The notes below the pieces were generated by a model. It had not been told where the DNA came from and made no database searches. It saw only the letters and a list, made by a program, of their open reading frames with translations. Positions 35,419-48,780 of a stretch of DNA of 64,000 bases are shown in pieces. Numbering within the stretch: the stretch's first letter is position 1; each line of letters starts with the position of its first letter. Both the position numbers and the translations under genes were made by a program. Origin of the DNA: Maratus speciosus (Eukaryota > Arthropoda > Arachnida > Araneae > Salticidae); contig OZ010799.1 in the NCBI GenBank assembly GCA_963932465.1, positions 158,344,761 through 158,408,760 of the forward strand. The letters are read 5' to 3'.

Positions 35419-38400
35419 TCATCATACTCCTATTATAAAGAGGTAAAAATTGTTTATTTGTCGGAGATAAGCTCAGGCACTACCGAACCGATTCCAAAAG
35501 TAATGGTATCAAAATGATGGTGTTTGCCCAACTTAGAACATAGGCTATATCTTATGTCGGTGCCACTACCCCAAAGGGGGTGCAGGAGCAAAAAACGTTC
35601 AAAAAATGCGATTTTTGCGTTACTGAAGGGCCTAGAAATATGAAATTTGGAATATTACTTACTTATAAGATATAAATGGTGTATAAGAACAGTTCTTAAA
35701 CAATTAGAAATTTAAAAGGGGTGAAAATGCACAAAAAGCGTTCTAAAAAACGTTCTAAATGGTAGTTTCTACATAATCTCAGGCAATACCAAACCGATTT
35801 CAAAATTAATGGTATCAAAATGATGGTGTTAGTCCAACTTAGAACATAGGATATATTTTATGTCGGTGCCACTACCCCAAAGGGGGTGCAGGAGCAAAAA
35901 ACGTTCTAAAAATGCGATTTTTGCGTTACTGAAGGACCTAGAAATATGAAATTTGGAATATTACTTACTTATAAGATATAAATGGTGTCTAAGAACAGTT
36001 CTAAAACAATACGAAATTTAAAAGGGGTGAAAATGCACAAAAAGCGTTCTAAAAAACGTTCTAAATGGTAGTTTCTACATAATCTCAGGAAATACCAAAC
36101 CGATTAAAAAAAATATTGGTATCAAAATGATGGTGTTAGTTCAACTTAGAACATAGGCTATATTTTATGTCGGTGCCACTACCCCAAAGGGGTTGTTGGA
36201 GCAAAAAACTTTCTAAAAATGCGATTTATGTGTTACTGATGGGCCTAGAAATATGAAATTTGAAGTATCAGCTACTTATTAGATATAAAGGTTTTCTAAG
36301 AACAGTTCTTAAACAATTCGAAATTTCAAAGGGGTGAAAATGCGCGAAAAGCGTTCTAAAAACGTTCTAAATGGTAGTTTCTACACAATCTCAGGAAATA
36401 CCAAACCGATTTGAAAAATAATGGCGTCAAAATGATGGTGAAAATCCTTGCTCCAACATAGGGTATGTTTTGTGTCGGTGCCACTACCCCAAAGGGGCTG
36501 CAGGAGAAAAACGTTCTAAATTGCTGTTTTGCGTGACGGAAGGGCCTTGAATCGTGAAATTTAGAATGGTAGTTAGTTATAAGATATCAATGATCTCTAA
36601 GGACATTTCCTAAAAAAATTGAAATTTAAAAGGGGGTCAAAATGCGAAAAAAGCGTTGTAAAAAACGTTCTAAATTGCAATTTCTATGCAATCTCAGGAA
36701 ATAATGAACCGATTTCAAATGTAATGGCATTAAAATGATGGTGACAGTTCTTGCTCCAAGATAGGCTATATTTTATATATGTTTCCACTAACCCAGAGGA
36801 GATACAGGAGCAAAATGAGCAAAAAGCGTTCTAAAAATAATCTAAATGCCGATTTGTCACCAATATCTCAGGAAGAGTCAAACTGATTTCAAAAGTAATG
36901 TCAAGAAATTGATGCTGACAGCCTCTGCTCTAACATAGACGCTATTTTAAGTCGGTATCAGTATCACCTAGACGTTGCAGGAGCAAAAAAGCGTTCCAAA
37001 TTTCGATTTTTGTGATCGGTAGGGGCTAGCAACTTAAAATTAGGAAAGGTACATATGTATTACATATAAATGATCTTTAAGAATAGTTTCGAAAAAATTG
37101 GAAATTTAAAAAGGGATGAAAATGCGCGAAAAGCGTTCTAAAAACATTCTAAATTTCGATTTCTACTCAATCTTAGGAAATTCCAAAGCTGTTTCAAAAG
37201 TAATGGTTGCAAATCAATGGTGACAGTCCCTGCTATAACATAGGTTATATTTTATGTTGCTGTCACTACCATCTGAGGGTTGCAAAAGCAAATCATGTTC
37301 TAATTTGCGTTTTTTGCATAACTGAAGTGTCTAACACTTTGAAGTATGGCATGGTATTTACTTACAAGATGCAACTGCTTTCTAAGAACTGTCGAAAGAA
37401 AATTTCAAATTTAAAAAGATGAAGTGAGTGAAAAGCGTTGTAAATAACAATTTTTATGTAATCTTATCAAATACCAAACCGATTAAAAAAATAATGATGA
37501 CAAATTGTTGGTGATAGATCCTGCTCAATCATAAGCTATATTTTATGTCTGTGCCACTACCACCAGAGGGTTGCAGTAGCTAAAAACTTTCTAAATTGCG
37601 ATTTCTGTGATACTGAAAAGGCTAGAAACTTTAAATATGGCATGGTAGTTACTTATAAAATATAAATGCTCTCGAAGGACTGTCGAAAATAAATTCGAAT
37701 TAAAAAGGGGTGAAGTGAAGGGGAGGTGCGAAAAGCATTCTAAAAAAGTCCTAAATTACGATTTCTACGCAATTTCAGGGAATATAAACCAAATATAAAA
37801 GTAATAGTTGCGAATCAATGGTAGCAGTCTCTGATCCTACACAGGCTATATTTTATGCCGATGATTCTACCACCTGGGGTTCACAGGAGCAACAAACGCT
37901 CTAAAAAAGGCCTTTAAAAGCTTTCTAAATTACGTTTCTGTGGAATATTAGGAAATAACAAACCAATTTCAAAATTAATGTTGGCAAATTAATGGTGACA
38001 GTTTCTATTTCAACACAGCCTTTTATGTTGAGAGAGGAGGTAGAACTTGGAATTTGACATGATGGTTAATTTTAGGATGTAAGAAGATGGTTTCTAGAAA
38101 ATTCAAAACTTCAAATGAATACTGAAATGAGCGTATTAACTCAGCATAAAAGTTTCAAAATATTTTCTAAATTATTATTTATAAAGGTTTTATTTCGTTT
38201 TATTAATTTAAGTCTCATTTCTGCTTTATGCAGTGTAACAATGATGCTTAATCAAATTGTGTTTTAAATAGTAATTGTTTTAATTATTCCTAAAAGTAAT
38301 AAGTACCTTTTAATAAACTAAAATATTACGTTTTAATAAAATAAAAATTTAGTTAGTACCTTTTGATAAAAATTAGACATATAAATATCACTTGGCATAT

Positions 38401-39510
38401 TTCAAATATTACGCGAGCAAAGCCGCGGGGTTTGCTAGTCATACTCCTATTATAAAGAGGTAAAAATTGTTTATTTGTCGGAGATAAGCTCAGGAATTAC
38501 CGAACCGATTCCAAAAGTAATGGTATCAAAATGATGGTGTTTGCCCAACTTAGAACATAGGCTATATCTTATGTCGGTGCCACTACCCCAAAGGGGGTGC
38601 AGGAGCAAAAAACGTTCTAAAAATGCGATTTTTGCGTTACTGAAGGGCCTAGAAATATGAAATTTGGAATATTACTTACTTATAAGATATAAATGGTGTA
38701 TAAGAACAGTTCTTAAACAATTAGAAATTTAAAAGGGGTGAAAATGCACAAAAAGCGTTCTAAAAAACGTTCTAAATGGTAGTTTCTACATAATCTCAGG
38801 CAATACCAAACCGATTTCAAAATTAATGGTATCAAAATGATGGTGTTAGTCCAACTTAGAACATAGGATATATTTTATGTCGGTGCCACTACCCCAAAGG
38901 GGGTGCAGGAGCAAAAAACGTTCTAAAAATGCGATTTTTGCGTTACTGAAGGACCTAGAAATATGAAATTTGGAATATTACTTATTTATAAGATATAAAT
39001 GGTGTCTAAGAACAGTTCTAAAACAATACGAAATTTAAAAGGGGTGAAAATGCACAAAAAGCGTTCTAAAAAACGTTCTAAATGGTAGTTTCTACATAAT
39101 CTCAGGAAATACCAAACCGATTAAAAAAAATATTGGTATCAAAATGATGGTGTTAGTCCAACTTAGAACATAGGCTATATTTTATGTCGGTGCCACTACC
39201 CCAAAGGGGTGCAGGAGCAAAAAATGTTCTAAAAATGCGATTTTTGCGTTACTGAAGGACCTAGAAATATGAAATTTGGAATATTAGTTACTTATAAGAT
39301 ATAAATGGTGTCTAAGAACAGTTCTTAAACAATTCGAAATTTAAAAGGGGTGAAAATGCACAAAAAGCGTTCTAAAAAACGTTCTAAATGGTAGTTTCTA
39401 CATAATCTCAGGAAATACCAAACCGATTAAAAAAAATATTGGTGTCAAAATGATAGTGACAACGTTTGCTCCAAGATAGGCTATGTTTTATGTGGGTGCC
39501 ACTACCCCAA
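32690..39510 (+). repeat. Duplication offset by 6,945 bp, copy A
   Basis: It matches 39640-46455 with scattered single changes, such as cagatcttac against cagatcttgc (34031/40976), gggtttcaaa against gggttgcaaa (34556/41501) and caggaattaccg against caggaactaccg. A 5-base indel near 32916/39861 shifts the offset from 6,950 to 6,945. It covers the end of E11, E12 and the start of E13. Confidence 0.88.
35420..38438 (+). mobile_element. HINE element E12 (type I 3' half)
   Basis: It has a catcatactcc junction, about ten monomers, an intact fixed 3' set and CTAG at 38435-38438. It is nearly the same as E14. Confidence 0.8.
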
Positions 39511-42363
39511 AGGGGGTGCAGGAGCAAAAAATGTTCTAAAAATGCGATTTTTGCGTTACTGAAGGACCTAGAAATATGAAATTTGGAATATTAGTTACTT
39601 ATAAGATATAAATGGTGTCTAAGAACAGTTCTTAAACAATTCGAAATTTAAAAGGGGTGAAAATGCACAAAAAGCGTTCTAAAAAACGTTCTAAATGGTG
39701 ATTTCTATATAATCTCAGGAAATACCAAACCGATTTAAAAAATATTGGTGTCAAAATGATGGTGTTTAGTCCAACTTAGAACATAGGCTATAGTTTATGT
39801 CGGTGCTACTACCCCAAAGGGACTGCAGGAGCAAAAAACGTTCTAAAAATGCAATTTTTGAGTTACGGCCTAGAAATATGAAATTTGGAATATTAGTTAC
39901 TTATAAGATATAAATGATGTCTAAGAGCAGTTCTTAAACAATTCGAAATTTAAAAGGGGTGAAAATGCACAAAAAGCGTTCTAAAAAACGTTCTAAATGG
40001 TAGTTTCTACATAATCTCAGGAAATACCAAACCGATTTAAAACGTAATGGTAGCAAAATGATGGTGTTAGTCCAACTTAGAACATAGGCTATATTTTATG
40101 TCGGTGCCACTACCCCAAAGGGGGTGCAGGAGCAAAAAACGTTCTAAAAATGCGATTTTTGCGTTACTGAAGGGCCTAGAAATATGAAATTTGGAATATT
40201 AGTTACTTATAAGATATAAATGATATCTAAGAACATTCTTAAACAATTCGAAATTTAAAAGGGGTGAAAATGCACAAAAAGCGTTCTAAATGGTAGTTTC
40301 TACATAATCTCAGGAAATACCAAACCGATTAAAAAAATATTGGTGTCAAAATGATAGTGACAACGTTTGCTCCAAGATAGGCTATATTTTATGTCGGTGC
40401 CACTACCCCAAAAGGGGTGTAGGAGCAAAAAACGTTCTAAAAATGCGATTTATGTGTTACTGAAGGGAATAGAAATATGAAATTTGAAGTATCAGCTACT
40501 TATTAGATATAAAGGATTTCTAAGAACAGTTCTTAAACAATTCGAAATTTGAAAGGGGGAAAATGCGCGAAAAGCGTTCTACAAAACGTTCTAAATGGTG
40601 ATTTCTATACAATCTCAGGAAATACCAAACCGATTAAAATATAATAGCGTCAAAATGATGGTGAAAACCCTTGCTCCAACATAGGCTATGTTTTATGTCG
40701 GTGCCACTACCCCAAAAGGGGGTGCAGGAGAAAAACGTTCTAAATTGAGGTTTTTGCGCGACGGAAGGGCCTTGAATCGTGAAATTTAGAATGGTAGTTA
40801 GTTAGAAGATATCAATGTTCTCTAAGGACTTTCCTAAAAAAGTCGAAATTTAAAAGGGGCCAAAATGCTCAAAAAATTTTGTAAAAAAGTTCTAAATTGC
40901 GATTTCTAGCAATCTCAGGAAATACTGAACCGATTTCAAATATAATGGTGTAAAAATGATGGGGACAGATCTTGCTCTAAGAGACGCTATATTTTATATC
41001 TGTTTCCACTACTCAGAGGAGATGCAGGAGCAAAATGAGCGAAAAGCGTTCTAAAAACTGTCTAAATGCCGATTTGTCACCAATATCTCAGGAAGAATAA
41101 AACTAATTTCAAAAGTAATGGTAAGAAATTGATGCTGACAGCCTCTGCTCTAACATAGACGCTATTTTAAGTCGGTATCACTATCACCTAGACGTTGCAG
41201 GAGCAAAAAAGCGTTCCAAATTTCGATTTTTGTGATCGGTAGGGGCTAGCAAGTTAAAATTAGGCAAGGTACATATACATATTACATATAAATGATCTTT
41301 AAGAACAGTCTCGAAAAAATTGGAAATTTAAAAAGGGGTGAAAATGCGCGAAAAGCGTTCTAAAAACGTTCTAAATTGCGATTTCTACTCAATCTCAGGA
41401 AATTCCAAAGCTATTTCTAAAGTAATGATTGCAAATCAATGGTGACAGTCCCTGCTATAACATAGGTTATATTTTATGTTTCTGTCACTACCATCTGAGG
41501 GTTGCAAAAGCAAAACATGTTCTAATTTGCGTATTTTGCATAACTGAAGGGTCTAACCCTTTGAAGTATGGCATGGTATTTACTTACAATATGCAACTGC
41601 TTTCTAAGAACTGTCGAAAGAAAATTTCAAATTTAAAAAGATGAAGTGAGCGAAAAGCGTTATAAATTACAATTTTTATGTAATCTTATCAAATAGCAAA
41701 CCGATTAAAAAAATAATGATGACAAATTGTTGGTGGTAGAATCTGCTCAAACATAAGTTATATTTTATGTCTGTGCCACTGTCATGTCGGTGATTCTACC
41801 ACCTAGGGTTAACAGGAATAAAAAACGCTCTAAAAAAGGCCTTTAAAAGCTTTTTAAATTACGTTACTGTGGAATATTAGGAAATAACAAACCAATTTCA
41901 AAATTAATGTTGGCAAATTACAGGTGACAGTTCCTATATCAACATAGCCCTTTATGTTGAGAGAGGTGGTAGGACTTGGAATTTGACATGATGGTTAATT
42001 TTAAGATGAAAGAAGATGGTTTCTAAAAAATTAAAAACTTCAAATGAATACTGAAATGGGCGTATTAATTGAACATAAAAGTTTCAAAATATTTTCTAAA
42101 TTTTTATTTATTTAGTTTTATTTCGTTTTATTAATTTAACTCATTTCTCCGTATGCAGTGTAACAATGATGTTTAATCAAACTGTGTTTTAAATAGTAAT
42201 TTTTTTAATTATTCCTAAAAGTAATAAGTACCTTTTAATAAGATAAAATATTACCCTTTAATAAAATAAAAATTTAGTTAGTACCTTTTAATAAAAATTA
42301 GACATATAAATATCACTTGGCATATTTCAAATATGACGCGAGCAAAGCCGCGGGGTTTGCTAG
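38440..42363 (+). mobile_element. HINE element E13 (type I 3' half, two extra monomers)
   Basis: It is about 600 bp longer than E11 because of two added central monomers at about 39190-39800. It shares E11's deletion in the fixed 3' set and ends with CTAG at 42360-42363. The junction of the 6,945-bp duplication lies inside it, at about 39510-39640. Confidence 0.8.
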
Positions 42364-42364
42364 T

Positions 42365-45300
42365 CATCATACTCCTATTATAAAGAGGTAAAAATTGTTT
42401 ATTTGTCGGAGATAAGCTCAGGCACTACCGAACCGATTCCAAAAGTAATGGTATCAAAATGATGGTGTTTGCCCAACTTAGAACATAGGCTATATCTTAT
42501 GTCGGTGCCACTACCCCAAAGGGGGTGCAGGAGCAAAAAACGTTCAAAAAATGCGATTTTTGCGTTACTGAAGGGCCTAGAAATATGAAATTTGGAATAT
42601 TACTTACTTATAAGATATAAATGGTGTATAAGAACAGTTCTTAAACAATTAGAAATTTAAAAGGGGTGAAAATGCACAAAAAGCGTTCTAAAAAACGTTC
42701 TAAATGGTAGTTTCTACATAATCTCAGGCAATACCAAACCGATTTCAAAATTAATGGTATCAAAATGATGGTGTTAGTCCAACTTAGAACATAGGATATA
42801 TTTTATGTCGGTGCCACTACCCCAAAGGGGGTGCAGGAGCAAAAAACGTTCTAAAAATGCGATTTTTGCGTTACTGAAGGACCTAGAAATATGAAATTTG
42901 GAATATTACTTACTTATAAGATATAAATGGTGTCTAAGAACAGTTCTAAAACAATACGAAATTTAAAAGGGGTGAAAATGCACAAAAAGCGTTCTAAAAA
43001 ACGTTCTAAATGGTAGTTTCTACATAATCTCAGGAAATACCAAACCGATTAAAAAAAATATTGGTATCAAAATGATGGTGTTAGTTCAACTTAGAACATA
43101 GGCTATATTTTATGTCGGTGCCACTACCCCAAAGGGGTTGTTGGAGCAAAAAACTTTCTAAAAATGCGATTTATGTGTTACTGATGGACCTAGAAATATG
43201 AAATTTGAAGTATCAGCTACTTATTAGATATAAAGGTTTTCTAAGAACAGTTCTTAAACAATTCGAAATTTCAAAGGGGTGAAAATGCGCGAAAAGCGTT
43301 CTAAAAACGTTCTAAATGGTAGTTTCTACACAATCTCAGGAAATACCAAACCGATTTGAAAAATAATGGCGTCAAAATGATGGTGAAAATCCTTGCTCCA
43401 ACATAGGGTATGTTTTGTGTCGGTGCCACTACCCCAAAGGGGCTGCAGGAGAAAAACGTTCTAAATTGCTGTTTTGCGTGACGGAAGGGCCTTGAATCGT
43501 GAAATTTAGAATGGTAGTTAGTTATAAGATATCAATGATCTCTAAGGACATTTCCTAAAAAAATTGAAATTTAAAAGGGGGTCAAAATGCTCAAAAAGCG
43601 TTGTAAAAAACGTTCTAAATTGCAATTTCTATGCAATCTCAGGAAATAATGAACCGATTTCAAATGTAATGGCATTAAAATGATGGTGACAGTTCTTGCT
43701 CCAAGATAGGCTATATTTTATATATGTTTCCACTAACCCAGAGGAGATACAGGAGCAAAATGAGCAAAAAGCGTTCTAAAAATAATCTAAATGCCGATTT
43801 GTCACCAATATCTCAGGAAGAGTCAAACTGATTTCAAAAGTAATGTCAAGAAATTGATGCTGACAGCCTCTGCTCTAACATAGACGCTATTTTAAGTCGG
43901 TATCAGTATCACCTAGACGTTGCAGGAGCAAAAAAGCGTTCCAAATTTCGATTTTTGTGATCGGTAGGGGCTAGCAACTTAAAATTAGGAAAGGTACATA
44001 TGTATTACATATAAATGATCTTTAAGAATAGTTTCGAAAAAATTGGAAATTTAAAAAGGGATGAAAATGCGCGAAAAGCGTTCTAAAAACATTCTAAATT
44101 TCGATTTCTACTCAATCTTAGGAAATTCCAAAGCTGTTTCAAAAGTAATGGTTGCAAATCAATGGTGACAGTCCCTGCTATAACATAGGTTATATTTTAT
44201 GTTGCTGTCACTACCATCTGAGGGTTGCAAAAGCAAATCATGTTCTAATTTGCGTTTTTTGCATAACTGAAGTGTCTAACACTTTGAAGTATGGCATGGT
44301 ATTTACTTACAAGATGCAACTGCTTTCTAAGAACTGTCGAAAGAAAATTTCAAATTTAAAAAGATGAAGTGAGTGAAAAGCGTTGTAAATAACAATTTTT
44401 ATGTAATCTTATCAAATACCAAACCGATTAAAAAAATAATGATGACAAATTGTTGGTGATAGATCCTGCTCAATCATAAGCTATATTTTATGTCTGTGCC
44501 ACTACCACCAGAGGGTTGCAGTAGCTAAAAACTTTCTAAATTGCGATTTCTGTGATACTGAAAAGGCTAGAAACTTTAAATATGGCATGGTAGTTACTTA
44601 TAAAATATAAATGCTCTCGAAGGACTGTCGAAAATAAATTCGAATTAAAAAGGGGTGAAGTGAAGGGGAGGTGCGAAAAGCATTCTAAAAAAGTCCTAAA
44701 TTACGATTTCTACGCAATTTCAGGGAATATAAACCAAATATAAAAGTAATAGTTGCGAATCAATGGTAGCAGTCTCTGATCCTACACAGGCTATATTTTA
44801 TGCCGATGATTCTACCACCTGGGGTTCACAGGAACAACAAACGCTCTAAAAAAGGCCTTTAAAAGCTTTCTAAATTACGTTTCTGTGGAATATTAGGAAA
44901 TAACAAACCAATTTCAAAATTAATGTTGGCAAATTAATGGTGACAGTTTCTATTTCAACACAGCCTTTTATGTTGAGAGAGGAGGTAGAACTTGGAATTT
45001 GACATGATGGTTAATTTTAAGATGTAAGAAGATGGTTTCTAGAAAATTCAAAACTTCAAATGAATACTGAAATGAGCGTATTAACTCAGCATAAAAGTTT
45101 CAAAATATTTTCTAAATTATTATTTATAATGTTTTATTTCGTTTTATTAATTTAAGTCTCATTTCTGCTTTATGCAGTGTAACAATGATGCTTAATCAAA
45201 TTGTGTTTTAAATAGTAATTGTTTTAATTATTCCTAAAAGTAATAAGTACCTTTTAATAAACTAAAATATTACGTTTTAATAAAATAAAAATTTAGTTAG

Positions 45301-45382
45301 TACCTTTTGATAAAAATTAGACATATAAATATCACTTGGCATATTTCAAATATTACGCGAGCAAAGCCGCGGGGTTTGCTAG
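42365..45382 (+). mobile_element. HINE element E14 (copy of E12)
   Basis: It has the same structure and length as E12, with CTAG at 45379-45382. Its interior from about 43133 also serves as the source of the 3,323-bp duplication. Confidence 0.8.
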
Positions 45383-46455
45383 TCATACTCCTATTATAAA
45401 GAGGTAAAAATTGTTTATTTGTCGGAGATAAGCTCAGGAACTACCGAACCGATTCCAAAAGTAATGGTATCAAAATGATGGTGTTTGCCCAACTTAGAAC
45501 ATAGGCTATATCTTATGTCGGTGCCACTACCCCAAAGGGGGTGCAGGAGCAAAAAACGTTCTAAAAATGCGATTTTTGCGTTACTGAAGGGCCTAGAAAT
45601 ATGAAATTTCGAATATTACTTACTTATAAGATATAAATGGTGTATAAGAACAGTTCTTAAACAATTAGAAATTTAAAAGGGGTGAAAATGCACAAAAAGC
45701 GTTCTAAAAAACGTTCTAAATGGTAGTTTCTACATAATCTCAGGCAATACCAAACCGATTTCAAAATTAATGGTATCAAAATGATGGTGTTAGTCCAACT
45801 TAGAACATAGGATATATTTTATGTCGGTGCCACTACCCCAAAGGGGGTGCAGGAGCAAAAAACGTTCTAAAAATGCGATTTTTGCGTTACTGAAGGACCT
45901 AGAAATATGAAATTTGGAATATTACTTATTTATAAGATATAAATGGTGTCTAAGAACAGTTCTAAAACAATACGAAATTTAAAAGGGGTGAAAATGCACA
46001 AAAAGCGTTCTAAAAAACGTTCTAAATGGTAGTTTCTACATAATCTCAGGAAATACCAAACCGATTAAAAAAAATATTGGTATCAAAATGATGGTGTTAG
46101 TCCAACTTAGAACATAGGCTATATTTTATGTCGGTGCCACTACCCCAAAGGGGGTGCAGGAGCAAAAAATGTTCTAAAAATGCGATTTTTGCGTTACTGA
46201 AGGACCTAGAAATATGAAATTTGGAATATTAGTTACTTATAAGATATAAATGGTGTCTAAGAACAGTTCTTAAACAATTCGAAATTTAAAAGGGGTGAAA
46301 ATGCACAAAAAGCGTTCTAAAAAACGTTCTAAATGGTAGTTTCTACATAATCTCAGGAAATACCAAACCGATTAAAAAAAATATTGGTGTCAAAATGATA
46401 GTGACAACGTTTGCTCCAAGATAGGCTATGTTTTATGTGGGTGCCACTACCCCAA
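43133..46455 (+). repeat. Duplication offset by 3,323 bp, copy 1
   Basis: Sequence from the gggttgttggagc monomer to the equivalent point in E15 recurs at +3,323. Both copies contain the fixed 3' monomers, the type I tail, the hairpin and the next 5' end. Confidence 0.85.
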
Positions 46456-48705
46456 AGGGGTTGTTGGAGCAAAAAACTTTCTAAAAATGCGATTTATGTG
46501 TTACTGATGGGCCTAGAAATATGAAATTTGAAGTATCAGCTACTTATTAAATATAAAGGATTTCTAAGAACAGTTCTTAAACAATTCGAAATTTCAAAGG
46601 GGTGAAAATGCGCGAAAAGCGTTCTAAAAACGTTCTAAATGGTAGTTTCTACACAATCTCAGAAAATACCAAACCGATTTGAAAAATAATGGCGTCAAAA
46701 TAATGGTGAAAATCCTTGCTCCAACATAGGGTATGTTTTGTGTCGGTGCCACTACCCCAAAGGGGCTGCAGGAGAAAAACGTTCTAAATTGCTGTTTTGC
46801 GTGACGGAAGGGCCTTGAATCGTGAAATTTAGAATGGTAGTTAGTTATAAGATATCAATGATCTCTAAGGACATTTCCTAAAAAAATTGAAATTTAAAAG
46901 GGGGTCAAAATGCGCAAAAAGCGTTGTAAAAAACGTTCTAAATTGCAATTTCTATGCAATCTCAGGAAATAATGAACCGATTTCAAATGTAATGGCATTA
47001 AAATGATGGTGACAGTTATTGCTCCAAGATAGGCTATATTTTATATATGTTTCCACTAACCCAGAGGAGATACAGGAGCAAAATGAGCAAAAAGCGTTCT
47101 AAAAATAATCTAAATGCCGATTTGTCACCAATATCTCAGGAAGAGTCAAACTGATTTCAAAAGTAATGTTAAGAAATTGATGCTGACAGCTTCTGCTCTA
47201 ACATAGACGCTATTTTAAGTCGGTATCAGTATCACCTAGACGTTGCAGGAGCAAAAAAGCGTTCCAAATTTCGATTTTTGTGATCGGTAGGGGCTAGCAA
47301 CTTAAAATTAGGAAAGGTACATATGTATTACATATAAATGATCTTTAAGAATAGTTTCGAAAAAATTGGAAATTTAAAAAGGGAAGAAAATGCGCGAAAA
47401 GCGTTCTAAAAACATTCTAAATTTCGATTTCTACTCAATCTTAGGAAATTCCAAAGCTGTTTCAAAAGTAATGGTTGCAAATCAATGGTGACAGTCCCTG
47501 CTATAACATAGGTTATATTTTATGTTGCTGTCACTACCATCTGAGGGTTGCAAAAGCAAATCATGTTCTAATTTGCGTTTTTTGCATAACTGAAGGGTCT
47601 AACACTTTGAAGTATGGCATGGTATTTACTTACAAGATGCAACTGCTTTCTAAGAACTGTCGAAAGAAAATTTCAAATTTAAAAAGATGAAGTGAGTGAA
47701 AAGCGTTGTAAATAACAATTTTTATGTAATCTTATCAAATACCAAACCGATTAAAAAAATAAAGATGACAAATTGTTGGTGATAGATCCTGCTCAATCAT
47801 AAGCTATATTTTATGTCTGTGCCACTACCACCAGAGGGTTGCAGTAGCTAAAAACTTTCTAAATTGCGATTTCTGTGATACTGAAAAGGCTAGAAACTTT
47901 AAATATGGCATGGTAGTTACTTATAAAATATAAATGCTCTCGAAGGACTGTCGAAAATAAATTCGAATTAAAAAGGGGTGAAGTGAAGGGGAGGTGCGAA
48001 AAGCATTCTAAAAAAGTCCTAAATTACGATTTCTACGCAATTTCAGGGAATATAAACCAAATATAAAAGTAATAGTTGCGAATCAATGGTAGCAGTCTCT
48101 GATCCTACACAGGCTGTATTTTATGCCGATGATTCTACCACCTGGGGTTCACAGGAACAACAAACGCTCTAAAAAAGGCCTTTAAAAGCTTTCTAAATTA
48201 CGTTTCTGTGGAATATTAGGAAATAACAAACCAATTTCAAAATTAATGTTGGCAAATTAATGGTGACAGTTTCTATTTCAACACAGCCTTTTATGTTGAG
48301 AGAGGAGGTAGAACTTGGAATTTGACATGATGGTTAATTTTAAGATGTAAGAAGATGGTTTCTAGAAAATTCAAAACTTCAAATGAATACTGAAATGAGC
48401 GTATTAACTCAGCATAAAAGTTTCAAAATATTTTCTAAATTATTATTTATAAAGTTTTATTTCGTTTTATTAATTTAAGTCTCATTTCTGCTTTATGCAG
48501 TGTAACAATGATGCTTAATCAAATTGTGTTTTAAATAGTAATTGTTTTAATTATTCCTAAAAGTAATAAGTACCTTTTAATAAACTAAAATATTACGTTT
48601 TAATAAAATAAAAATTTAGTTAGTACCTTTTGATAAAAATTAGACATATAAATATCACTTGGCATATTTCAAATATTACGCGAGCAAAGCCGCGGGGTTT
48701 GCTAG
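45384..48705 (+). mobile_element. HINE element E15 (type I 3' half)
   Basis: It starts like E13 and switches at about 46456 to an E14-like 3' part, so it is a hybrid made by unequal exchange. CTAG is at 48702-48705. Confidence 0.8.
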
Positions 48706-48780
48706 TCATACTCCTATTATAAAGAGGTAAAAATTGTTTATTTGTCGGAGATAAGCTCAGGAACTACCGAACCGATTCCA
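46456..48780 (+). repeat. Duplication offset by 3,323 bp, copy 2
   Basis: It is near-identical to 43133-45457. Beyond about 48780 the match weakens to ordinary between-element similarity, so this copy is incomplete or older at its right side. Confidence 0.8.

Larger units (their letters stand above)
39640..46455 (+). repeat. Duplication offset by 6,945 bp, copy B
   Basis: Second copy of 32690-39510. Identity stops at about 46456, where gggttgttggagc replaces gggggtgcaggagc. Confidence 0.88.
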
